This document shows positions 11,723-24,300 of a stretch of DNA of 31,347 bases, piece by piece. Where the stretch lies: the NCBI GenBank assembly GCA_019649035.1, contig BMAT01002810.1, forward strand, positions 4,318-35,664, given 5' to 3'. The DNA comes from Elysia marginata (Eukaryota > Mollusca > Gastropoda > Plakobranchidae). The translations under genes were made by a program, and so were the position numbers. The notes under the pieces were generated by a model. That model was not told the DNA's origin, made no database searches, and was given only the letters and a program-made list of their open reading frames with translations. The number at the start of each line of letters is the position of its first letter. The first letter of the stretch is position 1.

Positions 11723-12540
11723 ACGATTAACCTTGTTAACATACACAATTATAGATCTACGTCCTAGGGCAGAGTTTCAGTTTATACCGGTAGACCTAGG
11801 TGGATTTAAAACAGATGTGTACTGCAATAGGACATTATCTGAAACACCTGAGGGGTAAGGCCTACTCTTATGTGCGTCAATATTCTGTCTTTGAGCTCTT
11901 TGAGGACTGCGGGAAAAGTTTCTATTAATATAATTCCAGTCAGAGCAAATTAGAATATGGACTAATCTTATAAGAATGTGCTTCTCAAAATTAATTAAGA
12001 ATTGTAAAATCTATTAAAAAAGAGCTGTTCGACTCCGCGCCAAATTCTTTTGTTTTGTAATCAACAAAAATTACAATAACTTTTCAACAAAGATTTTGAT
12101 AGCCATATCAACATTTTTATGTTCGGATGCTTAGAAAATTGTATTGTTTAAAACAGCAAAGCCTTTGAGGAGAAAATTGCAACATCCGACTCATTCCCCC
12201 TAGATGCAAGACATATTACCTACTTTTAAATTTTATAACTTGCTTTCTCCAGTTAAGTTTACGACTTTAGACTCGTTCTCAATGGCCGCAAGAAATTTGT
12301 AAAGTTTCAACACAGAGGGGCCCATCTTGTCCTATTTCAATTGAGGTACTTCGTCTCAATCAGAATCTGGTAATTGAAGTTTTTCGTTCCGAAATATCCT
12401 TGGTAATTATTAGGAGAATAAGACTTTACATATATCAAGACTACCGCTACCAATAAATACTATGATCTGGCTGATCACACACAGCTGTTGGAAGTGGAAC
12501 CATAGATACATGTATGTCTCAACAATGCAATTGTCTTTGT
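11723..12540. other. Unique sequence, nothing recognised
   Basis: GCGTCAATATTCT at about 11873-11885 repeats a string at about 11347-11359, hinting that the decayed duplication field extends here. No coding exon or RNA gene seen. Confidence 0.4.
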
Positions 12541-12548
12541 GTAATAGT

Positions 12549-12554
12549 TTTATT
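12549..12554 (-). terminator. Candidate distal poly(A) signal AATAAA
   Basis: AATAAA on the minus strand within TTTAATAAAAC, near a change in sequence texture from A/T-homopolymer-rich to mixed. It would imply a 3' UTR of about 5.7 kb if used. Confidence 0.25.
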
Positions 12555-15500
12555 AAATAAAAAAAATATTAAAACTGAAGCTGGAACAAATTTATAATAT
12601 CAATAATATGCCAAACAAAACTATCAAAGAAATGTAGTAATATAACGATGAATAGAAAAGAAAAAAATAAAAGTTTATTCTGTATTGTACTCGTCAACAT
12701 GCACTGTGAGTGACACATTTGGAATTGGAATAAATTCTTCTATAATCATTACAAAATACAGTATATACAATGACATATTTGTTGCTGCTAAACTGTAAAT
12801 AGAATGCTATACACAGTATTTGGAATGACAGATCAATAAGGCAGTATAAGAAGGGGTATGCTTAAACATTGTCCCCTGGTGAAAACTCAAAACAAGAAAA
12901 ATGGATGTATTACATTCAAATGGACATAGAAAAGGATGGTTATGTTCCCACATGTTTGTAGTAAAATACTAAAGCAGCCTATTCATAATTCAGTTACAAC
13001 TGGTTTGGATTTTAAAAATAATTTTTGTAACCATAAAAGTGTCAAAGAGTCGATGATATCGGCTCTATAAACGGAAATTCTTTTTTTTTAATTGACCCAC
13101 TTATAGAAATTATGACGCAAAAATTACTGTGTGACACTTCTAGGTTTTAACAAGCAAACATTTAGCACTTTGACTAAGAGCACATCTGTCTAGGAATGGC
13201 TTATCCTGTACAAAAGTCATGTACTCGTAATTCCAATTAATCTGAGTTCCCCAATTCAAAACAAACTTTCAATCTAGCAGTTGATTTTTTCAAGTAGAAA
13301 CAATTTTATGATAAAAGTATCATTTCCTTTGTTTTCAATAGTTCATAACAATAAGAAAGACAATGTGTTCATGTAAATTAGATGGGAAATAAATTGGTAT
13401 AATTTTACAAAAATATTGTTTTTAATTTGAATATGACATTTATGTGATATAAATTACTAGAATGGATAGAAGCATAATAGCTTGGTTTATTTTTGCATGA
13501 AATAAACAACGAGAAAAATATGATATGCAAGAGGAATTTTTTTTTTTTACTGTGCGGAAAAACAAGACAATCAAGTTATATGCAAGAAGATATGCAAGAG
13601 AGGATTTTTAAGTTAAAGGCAATAAGTAACAAGTAAATAAATTACAGTCTAGTCCAAAAGTAACCAGCTGGCCTTTCACAACCGATACATGGAATTGAAA
13701 AACAGCGACCAAATTTTAATCCTCTGTAACATTGTAAAATATGAGTGCTGCTTAACTGACTTGCATAACAACCCACAGTGTCAAGTGTAGCCAAGCAAAT
13801 GAATAATGAGTAAAAAAAAAAAAAGATCCATCTTCACACTAATCACAGTTCGTAACTTGTGTAAAAAGATCAATCAAATTACGTGTATCGCTGTAAAAAT
13901 ATTTTTTTCTTTAGAACAAAGATAGAAGTGAAAATTAACGCAGGGGCAAGATGAAAAGATGCAGTATTACAGGATTACAACACTACACTGATGAATGTTG
14001 TTAGACTCAAAACTACCACAGGAAAAATTTTGCTTCAGGGAAAACGGTTTTCCAGTTTATATCAATTTCGTCTCACAGCCCAGACCCCCAAGCAACTTTC
14101 TTCTTTTTGTTCACAAACTTGATGGAATATCTTAAAGAGAAATACTATTAAACTAACGAAGATAGGATAATGTTTGATTAAGTAATGGCAACAAAAAAGG
14201 CATGTACAAACTTTTTCACCAAGGGCATGCATAAACCTGTTAGTCGTTGGTAGCTATGCATCAGTAGGGGTGGGGACTACATCAAAGAAATAAGGTATAA
14301 ACTGCATGTTTAACACATTATCCTTTCTCTTCTCTGCAATGTGATATGAAATATTGGTTAAAACAAATTACAAATAAAACTAGCATACATTTCAGCCTAA
14401 CCTTGTAATAGCGAAAAAAAATTCCAAACAGATTTCAAATTGCTTCATTTTCTCAATTACCCCTTTCACATGCAAGACAAGTAGAGAAATTAATGTTTTT
14501 AGACAATAATATTGGGCAAAAAAATTGTTTTAAAACTTTTACTTTATGAAGCTAGCCCAAATCATGAAGAAAATAGAACTGTTATTACAAGCATAGCCTG
14601 GTGTTTCAAGCTTCAAGAAATGATATTCTTCGCTTATGAAATCTGAAAGTTGCCTATATTATTTGAAAAAAAAAACCTGTATAATGATACATTTTGGATG
14701 GTTACTTAAATATTACACTACAAACATAACAATTTAGAAACAAACAATTTTCAAATCAACATTTCTGATACCCAAAACACGAGGACTGGTAATGGTTACG
14801 AGATTTACAACTACTTTTTATGAAATTTTTAAAACTGAAATTCTAAGATCTAAACACTTGTTTCGTTTCAACAGATTTTCGTATTGCCATTAAATTTCAT
14901 TAAGAAAAAAGATATCAGAGGGCTGGACAACAATTGAGTTCATGTTTAGGTTATTGAAAAGTATTTGGCTGAATCTCAAACAGCGTTGAATACTGCAAGA
15001 ACGAGGTGTACAAGACTAGAAAGAACATTCATGGCACACAAAGTGAGATACGTCTTTCTCCATAGTGTTGTGTTATTGGTTGACAAGCAGGCACCTAGAA
15101 AAAGATTGGTGTATGAATGAAAGTTCTGCACTTTTTTTTTTCACATTCAATGTATGAGTAAAGTTTTTACAAGATATATAATTTGTTAAGTGCTGCCTTT
15201 TGAAGATGTATTAACGATGAAACATTTAACAGTTGGAAAAGTTTCATCTTTGCTTGAGTTATGAATCTTCTAAGGACAACATAATTTCTGTCAATTTATA
15301 AGAACTGGCCTTAATCAGATTTTATATATTTGATTTTGTTAGCGAAAGACTTGCAAACAGCCACACTGAACCTAGATGTATTTATGAATGTTACAGAAAA
15401 TCTCTTTCACACCAGAAAAACCAGGATAATTTACAAGGTTGAAGCCATCGTCCTTGAATGGTAAACAGATACTTGAGTGCTTCCAGGGCTTACGCCAACA

Positions 15501-15869
15501 TTATTTACTTTTTCTCAGAATATTTTTTTCAAATGCCTAACAGTTTACTAAAGTACTTTCCATTCTTATCTCTATGAATGACCAATAAAAGTTTGCTGTT
15601 AATAAATAATGCACTCTTGATAACATTTAACTATTAATCATATACAGCCAACAGAGTTCTGAAAATAAAAAAAAATTCATCTGTATCCTTCATGTCACAG
15701 CTTATAAGAATAGCAAGACAGGAAAAGAAGTCCTAATCATCACAACCAAAATGTGCAACAGATAAAGAATGAACTAGAGAAAAATATGGTTATAATCTTC
15801 CACGGCCAAAGGCAGTCTAAAGACTTGACAACTATCACCCTACAGGCCAATACATACCAATGCACATTC

Positions 15870-16106
15870 CTCATACTTCAGGCTCAGAGCATTACAGTGC
15901 TGAAGTCTATTAGGTGCTCAAATTCTGACATTCCTCAAATTTCAAGTACTGCCCTAAGGCAACTAGTCTTTTTACAGGTGGGTAGATAGACGAAAATGTG
16001 AAAAAATTGCTTTCCTATGGCAATGATAACAAGTTGTGGCTAGGAATGGAACCCGCAACCGCTGGATCACAAGTCCAACTTGTAAACTACTGAGCCACGC
16101 TACCCC
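15870..16106 (-). mobile_element. tRNA-derived SINE or tRNA pseudogene with tail
   Basis: The minus-strand head 16106-16035 reads GGGGTAGCGTGGCTCAGTAG, then a D-arm, an anticodon-like arm (TTGGA CTTGTGA TCCAG) and a degenerate B box GGGTTCCATTCC. Acceptor and T-stem pairings are broken, so it is not a working tRNA. The sequence below it (TAGCCACAACTTGTTATCATTG and on to TTGAAATTTGAGG) looks like a SINE body. Confidence 0.6.
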
Positions 16107-17072
16107 AAAACTTGACTTTCTTTCTGACATCACAATGTCTATACATCTGGCCTGAAAATGTAACCGCTTTTGATGACTACATGCTAAAATTTAAAATATG
16201 GCACCAGACTTGATACTTGGTGCACTTAGAAAGAAGAAAAAACAGTATCAATTGCATCAGATTACATAAAATTGCCATGATGGTGGCCATAATGGAAAAT
16301 GAATAACAAATTTTAAAATGCTAACTCTAAAAAATTCTCACTGCACCGGCAAAGTGGTATATCTAAATTTTTTTTTTAAGTTAAAAGAAAATCGATCCTC
16401 AGCTTGAAATGAATATCTCACTTACTGAGACAACACAGCTCCATTTTTTTTTTTTGCATTTGAGAAAAGATGGCTAAGTGCGTTTTTGTCATTATCTACA
16501 GTAAAATGGATGATCATCTTAAAAACACAGCGCACGCCAAAATTGCATTTCTAAGATATTATACCATTTTTTAGCGTAGTGACACTATGGTTTATTGATC
16601 TTTTTGTTATTGGAGCTTTGCTTATATAGAGACAATGATGAGGCATACGTTGTGTTGGATCATTCCCTAATTGAAACAAAAAAAGCTAGAGTTTTATTAC
16701 ATTTGCAAGTAAAAAGTTAAAAACAAACACTTGTAGAGAAAAATGGTTCTAATACAGAGATGAAACAGAGGGGAAGAGACATAGAATATTGAGTAGAAGA
16801 GAGAGGATGACAGGCACTATGCCAAATTCTGAGTATATATTATTAGTGGAGTTTTAAGCAAAACATGTAAAAGTAAAAGCAAAACAGAGAAAAGCAAAAC
16901 AAAAACAAAAAAGAGAGTTGAAAAAAAGAAAAAACCAATTAAATTTTTAAGTAAGTTCCTCAAAGCTGTACAAGGACATGACAAACCATTCCAACAGCCT
17001 CTATCTCTTCATCTTGATAATATAAACTTTAGTTCTAGCATGTCTTCATAAAATATAGGTCTTAACTCCCAG

Positions 17073-17199
17073 ACCCAGTTGCATAACACACAGTTAGGGG
17101 TCATCTGTTAGCTAAACACCTCAATGCAAGGTAAAGTCGTCTTCTAGTCAAAGATTTAGCTGACATCATTAACAATGAGTTGTGCAACCAAACCCAGGT
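17073..17199. mobile_element. Foldback / MITE-like element
   Basis: Arms 17073-17116 and 17155-17199 are imperfect inverted repeats. GTTGCATAAC pairs with GTTGTGCAAC, and TTAGCTAAA with TTTAGCTGA. They enclose a spacer of about 38 nt. No coding capacity. No target duplication could be identified with confidence. Confidence 0.6.
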
Positions 17200-17714
17200 G
17201 TCTATGTCTGCTGTGTTGATTACAAATTTGAAATACAAAACAAAAATTATTGCACTATTATAAGCCCAAAACTACGAGTTATATCATGCACAAGTTTGCA
17301 CTAATAATGACAAACGAGAAACTTTTAAAAACCCTAATAGGCCTACTGTTGTAAAACTCCAAACACTCGCGAGTTTAAATCTTTTTGACAAATTATCGTA
17401 TAAAAAAAACTGCCGAAGTACAACAATATTTCAAAAATTTTCTAAGCAATACATTTAATTACATTAAGACTTTGAAATTCTTCTATCATTTACCACCAAT
17501 AATAGTCACCATTAATTTCTACATTCAACAGTGAAACTTGAAATACCAACTTGACATAATCTCTGAACATGTACGATAAAAGTAAATAATGGTATGTGAA
17601 ACATTTGCATGCTTAACAAATTGGTGTTGCTTTTGTTTTCAAATCAGCAGTTTTGCAGCATTAACAACAAACAAAAATACATTTCATTTTATAAACAGTT
17701 AGAATCTATACAGA

Positions 17715-17727
17715 NNNNNNNNNNNNN
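17715..17727. other. Assembly gap (13 N)
   Basis: Thirteen Ns sit between two copies of TATACAGA, so the gap probably hides a short local repeat or an unresolved overlap. Confidence 0.97.
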
Positions 17728-18076
17728 TATACAGAAATTATAATAAAACTCATTTGAATGGCTAAATAGTTTTTATTTCTTTTCAGTCTACACCACAAGG
17801 GGACACTCAGGGGAAAAATTTTTTTTAGTGATAATAGCTGGAGATTTTTATCTATCAAACAGAGTCTTTTCTTTTACATCATCCCTTCTACGAGATCTTC
17901 CCGCGGACTTTATTTTGAGCCTGAAAACGAAAAATTCCTTTTGAGGCTTAGTTTTAAGCAAAAAATAATGCGGCCTTTCTTATTTAGTGAGGAGGATTTT
18001 AAAAAAAAGTTTTTGCCTCAACCATACACTTTTTCTTCTTTCTGTTTATGGAAAAGAAAAACATAGATTCCTCATT

Positions 18077-18082
18077 TTTATT
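18077..18082 (-). terminator. Candidate proximal poly(A) signal AATAAA
   Basis: AATAAA on the minus strand, about 140 nt after the MAGUK stop codon. It is one of several such hexamers in AT-rich sequence, so use is uncertain. Confidence 0.3.
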
Positions 18083-18220
18083 CAATCTCATTACTACTTT
18101 CTTTCATAACCCACCCATATCTCTTTGAAAATTAGTTCAATAAAAAATTCCTATGTAAATGTCAAATATCAAAACTTTGTGGACCCTCAAAAAAAACATC
18201 TAGGTCTACCTTGAGGTGAT

Positions 18221-18397
18221 CTAGTGCACCCAGTTTACGGGTACCCATTGCTGCTTTGATGTCATTTCATTGAGGGCTCTTCGAAGCTCTAGATATGTGT
18301 CCTCAAAATTGTCATTCACAATGATCTTGTCGAAGTATGTGTTGAACACTTTCTCTATCTTAGCACTCTCCTTCACTGTTTGAATGAAGTCCTCCTC
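18221..18397 (-). CDS. MAGUK exon 14: GuK C terminus and stop
   Basis: 177 nt, residues 513-570 plus TAG at 18223-18221. It reads EEDFIQTVKESAKIEK, then YFDKIIVNDNF and the terminal QQWVPVNWVH. This parallels TVDESARIQ..YFDLIIINDN..PQWVPVSWVY of MPP6. Confidence 0.95.
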   Translation of the reverse strand, partial: EEDFIQTVKESAKIEKVFNTYFDKIIVNDNFEDTYLELRRALNEMTSKQQWVPVNWVH

Positions 18398-21300
18398 CTT
18401 TTATGTGAAAGAAAACAGAACAAATAGAAAATTATATAGTTTATAGCATAAACTACTGAAATATACAGTCTATAAAGGACAATCTAAAACTAAAAATTCC
18501 TTTTAGCTTTACACATATCAATGACAGACACATCAAACCTCTGATCTCAATATAGATAAAGAAGCCACATCAGAGGTTTGACGTGCCTGCCATATGTTGA
18601 AACAGATTTTGGCCAGAAGATCATTTCACAGAAGAGCTTTGGTCATTATGAGTACTTGGTTGCACTGCTATGGAAATCTATACTTTCACAATGTGACTAA
18701 AAAACAACAACATTAACATTGTCTCCCTCCTTTAGGTGGACAATTTCTTTAAAGAAAAGGCTCTTGAGCAAAGTGCGGAAGGTTTGCATCTCTGGTGCAG
18801 TTTGAAATTACAAACAGTACAAAAAATTGTTAAAGCTCTTTGATCTTAGAAGACATAGACAAAAACATGGATAAAGTGGACAATATGCTATAACCATGCG
18901 CTTTATTTGCTGCTCCTCTGTGAGTTCAGAAGGTGATTGAGTTGGTAATGGCCTGCCAGGGAACTTATGTAAAGCGCTAAGAGTATACATAGAGTGGATT
19001 AAACCCTTTATAAAAACGCTCTTAACTTTACTTTACAAAAAAAGACAAGGATTGAAGGAAAGTCAGAATTGTTTAAAACTTACACTTTTCATCTCCACAA
19101 CACCGGGCTGTCCTCCTCTTCCCTGGGAGAATAATCAAACAATGCAAGACATTAAATAGATTTGCAAATCCATACCAACCTAAGAAAATTCTCACAAATC
19201 AGACCATTCATCGGATTTTTAAAAAATTTAACTTTCTAAGTGTTAGAGAAATCATATATCATATCTCTATGGCATGTCAGTATTATCTTTAAGAACCAAG
19301 TCAAGTGTCTTATACTCTTTTAGCTGGAAAGGCAAAAAAAGAATGTATTGAAAGGTTAAAAAAAAAAAAAAACAACATCTGCGTTTAACATAAAAGTCAC
19401 TTTGATAAATAATAGAAATAATTATAACAAATCTGCTGCAAGTCTAGCTTAGATCATTTGCCAAGTGAGTACTCTTAATGAATGTTGAAATTAAAGCAAC
19501 AGCAACAAAAAATTGTACAAATGTAAATTTTTTTCTATTTGCCTTTATATTTTGAAATCAACAAATATTCTTACACCTTTTCAGAAACTCATAAAACTAC
19601 TTCATATTTTTTTAGCATTTGAAAGTGTAAAAATAATGGATGGCTCAAAGTCTAAATGCTTTGGAACCTAAAAAAAATTGAGATACTGAACACGATTGAA
19701 CATGGCATGAGACACTTGTTTGACCACCCCTATCATAAAGCAATAAAGAAAAGTCAACTCACCCTTCCACCTCTGACGTGCCTTCCTTCCTCGTACATCA
19801 CTTTCAAAGCCTCAATACTCGGAGCGGCTATAAACACGATGAAAGGCATAAACTCCTGGGACTTGAGCAGTTTTAGAGCCTGGAAGGAAAAACCAAACCC
19901 AAACATAAATTCATTTATTTTTATACAAAGGTTTCTTGGCAGAGACAGAACGATTTCAAACCAATTGGTGTCTGAAATATAGTTACATAGAACAATCGTC
20001 GAAGAACGTTTTTCTTCAACTCGGTATTTGCACTTTCATTGCAACCAGAGTTATGCCTCTTTCATGATTCTCAGTAATGATGAAAACCTGAATATACCAT
20101 GTGCATATCGAAACATAAGTTGGTAAAATGTTGAGATATCAATGTTTTTCTCAATTTTCTCTAAAACTTCAAAAATACAGATATTAAGTTTTAGAAAACC
20201 TCTTAACTGCTGCATAATAAATAAAAAAAAACAAAAGAAAACCTTTTGCACAAAAATAACAAAATCTCCTTTCTCTATCGAAGCTGTGCAAATTGAGTGA
20301 TGTCTATTTGTTATCAGTTATTTAAAAAGTAGAAAAGCTAAAAAGAAATACACTTCTGTTCTCTTTCCTCATCTATTTCAAACTTCCATTACACGGACAA
20401 GGCTTTTTTTTTTCTTCAAAACCTTGAAGAAAAACATTAGGCTTTGAAAAAGGCCTCACATTCAAGTAAATTAATTATGAGGAAAATTTTGATATAACAT
20501 GTTTCTGCTTCAGAGAGTTTGATATTTTTATTATTACAAAAAAAAATGAAAATATACTGTGTCTTAAGGCATGAGGTGTTGCAAATTCATAAAAACACTA
20601 AACCTTGGTTTTTACATACAAAAAATATTCATGTACAGTTTGAATAAAAACTGTGACAGTGTAAAAAATGTAAACTCAAATATTGTAAACTCAACTATTT
20701 TATCTATTTTTCAGTGGTAATACCCTGTGAGCACAAATATATCTTGGGTTTTTAGTCAGAGTTTTGACTCAACAGGTTTTGATGGTTGGCAGCTTCATAG
20801 TTTTGCAGAATGTTACAATACAGATTCATTAGGTAAAAAATTTTAAAATGTTTGATAACAATATACATTTTTATTGCTACTTTAAAAGCTCTTAATTTTA
20901 GTTTGAGAAATATGCAAGAGTGAAAGAAAAAGAAATTTGCACTCCACTGTTAATTTTATGTGAGTTACCAAACATCTCTGTCATGGTTGATGTTTGCTTG
21001 ATTACACAAACTGTGTTCATGGATAAATATAATTTATATTATCTCAAGCAAAAAAAAAATCTATGATAGACTTCAAACAATTAAACTTATAAAAAGAATC
21101 ACATACCGCTGGGCTGACGTCAAGAACACACATCTTGCCAGACTTCACTACGTCCCAGCACGAGTCTACACGTGTCCCGTAAAGGTTCACATTGAACTCT
21201 CCGTGCTCGACGTATTTGTTGTCCAGAATGTCCCGCTCCATCGACTCTCTATCAGTGAAGTAATACCCCTGGCCGTCGACCTCTTTTGCTCGGGGAGCTC

Positions 21301-24300
21301 TAGATGTGTCTGTTTAAAAAAGATTGTAAAAATACTGAAGAAAAATGCAAAACAAACCAGAGAAAAGCATACAGTTACAGTCCAATAAAGGGAAACCCAT
21401 AATAATTCAGCATAGGCTTGATTCAATTTGCAGTATTCATTAAACTGCTTTACTATTAAGTGATGTTAGTATCACTTTTTGTTTTTTGGTACAAAAAAAT
21501 AATTTTCATAAAATACAAATACAGTAAGCCTTGGTTTTAAGCTCTAATTTTGAGACAATTGGTATTGTTAAGTTTATTGGTAATAAAGAAGGAAAAATCT
21601 AAAACATTAACAAAACCATATATACTACTGATTTCTTTCTGTCCTTTTTACAGGGCAAATTTTTGTTTAGCTTTCGTTTTTAATTTAAATTGTCTATTCA
21701 CAAATTTTATTCTTGATGAAGAAATTACAGTATAAAACCATTTAGCTTTGCCTCTGTTTCTCAAACTTTTCAAATTTATTATTGTTGTTATCCTTATGAT
21801 GAGAATTATTATTTTTTTTCTTTACACATATTTGAGCATTTTCCCCTCACTCACGAGCAATGGGAGTACCAAATCTTCTTGGGTCATCTTTGATAAGACG
21901 ATCCTTTAAAGATCTCCTGCCCACCCCCTTGGAACCAACAAGAACCAAGAAAGGACGCTCAAAAGGCGCCATTCTCCTGACTTCTTCATAGATCAAAACA
22001 TCGGCCTTGTCGTATTCTGAGTAAGATAAGCAAGAACAAGTCACATACATTTTTGATAAAGGAGAAAACTCTGTTAAAAAAATGGCGCATGAGAGGAGCA
22101 TAGAATCTCAAAAAGCCTACTGACTGCGGGATTCATGGCAACAAATCTTAATAAGCCTTCAAGCTGTGCTGATCTTCAGAATTAAAAATAAAAAGCCTTC
22201 CTGTGCATTTCTAAGAAAACAAGACATGCATTTATATTGCATAGTAAAGTATAATATAACATCCCAGTTGGTGTACTTATGCCTGTGTCGGAGGTGTAAG
22301 TATTCTGCACACTGAATCTACAAACAGTACCAGCTTGAATCTAAGATCGGATGCCAGTTACTGAATTTTAATATATTTTTTTATTCTATACATGATTAGA
22401 TGTTGTGAATGTTAGCGTTATCCAGTCAAACTATCAGTATCTGGCTAACTATGAACAGATCATCTTTCTTTTTTGATGTAGCCACAGATACTGTCTTAGT
22501 TTTCTTCCTTCGTTTCTTGTTTTATTAATGTAGTCCAGACTAGATCTATAAGTTGTATAAAATATTTCAATGTAAGTAAAAAAAAGATTTTTTTCAAATT
22601 TTACTTTATATCCCTATAATAAGAAGTATACTTCTTTTTTTTTTTTTGAGCTTCAGCCTAACTCCACTCATTTTCTGGGACTACTAACTAAATATTGTGG
22701 AACAATTTTACTACAAGGACCCAAGTTTTCATAAGAAAGAATAAAAGGTAATATTAACTCAATGAAAATAACCAGTTTTGATAAGAGAGTATGCAAGAAA
22801 AAGTTTGATAGCCTGTGGTTTACAACAATAATCAGTAATACCTTTGCTGTCTTTTGAACTGTACTTGATGGTTTTCTTCTTCTTCTTTGTAAGGCCACAG
22901 ACTGTGAAAGAAACCAAAAGCAATGTATCATACAAAACTTTTTTATAAAATGGATATATTATAAAACAAGCAATATTTCTTGAGTGTAAATAAAAAAATG
23001 AAAAAGAGGAAAAAAAAAATAGATTTCTAAAATTTGCTAGATTCAATCGTTAAAAAAAACTTAAATTTGTAAGCCGATTAAGTGCTGGCAAGAACTATTA
23101 TTTTGCGCTCTATTCTCATTTTCAATAAGAAGAACATTTTCTATTTAAAAGAGAAAAGTAAAGATTAAAAACCATATGAAAACAAAAATTATTTCACAGG
23201 TTTGGGTCTAAAATCCCAAGACCTCTCAGGCTGCAGGATTTTTAGCAATTAAGCATGAAAACCTGCAAGTGGCAGGGCTATTTATAAATAGAATAGAAGG
23301 TACTCTTTTATTCATGCTGAATCAAATATTCATTGGTAACTTTTCATATTTTTCACATAGAAGGAACTTAAACTTAAGCTGACTGATGATGCGACTGCCA
23401 TTTAAGGCAATTTTTTTTTTTCAAATCTACCACAAATGTTTTCATACTTACCCACAAAAAGAAGTTTTAGCAGCAATTTAGTTATTATTTCACATTTGAA
23501 TATAATCGCCATTACAAAGAATTAATCTCCAGCCCTAAAAATTGTTTTTCTTTTTAGTAACTTTTGCTAGCACTAAAAGTGCACCTATTTTATTGGAATA
23601 GAGGTAGTTTCATGAGGTTTCCATAGAAACATAAGGCCCTGGTTTCTCACACATTAATTCTCTTTTTTCTAAATGGAGTGGAAAAAATTTCATAGACAGT
23701 GACCTGTCACGTTTATCTCCTTCAGTTTGTAGCGATGATAGTGGAAATCTTTTTCAAGATTGAGTGAATGTTAAAGTTGGTAAAAAACGTCAGAGATATC
23801 AAATCATAGCAGAATTTCTGCTATTGAATGCACGGGTAATGACTATGATTATTACAAAAATGGTTATATGTAACATAATATCCTCGAAAATAGACTTATT
23901 CAGGAGTGTGTCAATAGTGTTAGTAATTGCCTGACTGAAATTGGAAGGATGAATCAATTTTTCAGGTTCTGTTGGCCTTATTTTTACAATTTACAATTGT
24001 CTTTCTATTTAACGTCAAAGCTAAAATGTTAGCCGAAGGCAATACTATGTGTTTTTTTCTTGATTTAAGTTATAAAACAGTAACAAATCATAGACTTCTT
24101 TATTTCAGTGGTCCTTTAAATACATGTCAACAAAGAACTATATTAAAAAAATAAAAAGAATAAGTTGTTTCTAGTTTACACCAACCCACAAAACAAAGTC
24201 CCCTAAAATTGATCTGCCTCAGAACTTACATAAGCTACTCTTGGAGTAATCTAGATCTGGATTGACAAACGACTTTCTTTTCTCTTCCAAAGCTGACGAT

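Larger units (their letters stand above)
12541..18220 (-). other. Non-coding region downstream of the MAGUK stop; possible long 3' UTR
   Basis: There are 5.7 kb of AT-rich sequence without a credible exon on either strand, rich in A/T homopolymers, and containing the SINE at 15870-16106 and the foldback element at 17073-17199. Minus-strand AATAAA hexamers occur close to the stop (18082-18077) and at the far end (12554-12549), among others. Where the transcript ends cannot be decided from sequence. Confidence 0.4.

Noticed and set aside
18880-19030. Repeat-like segment in intron 13 with AGCGCTTTACAT on the minus strand, also a 60-residue open frame
   Set aside because: It resembles the 3' parts of some invertebrate SINEs, but no promoter boxes or borders were visible, so it is not listed as an element.
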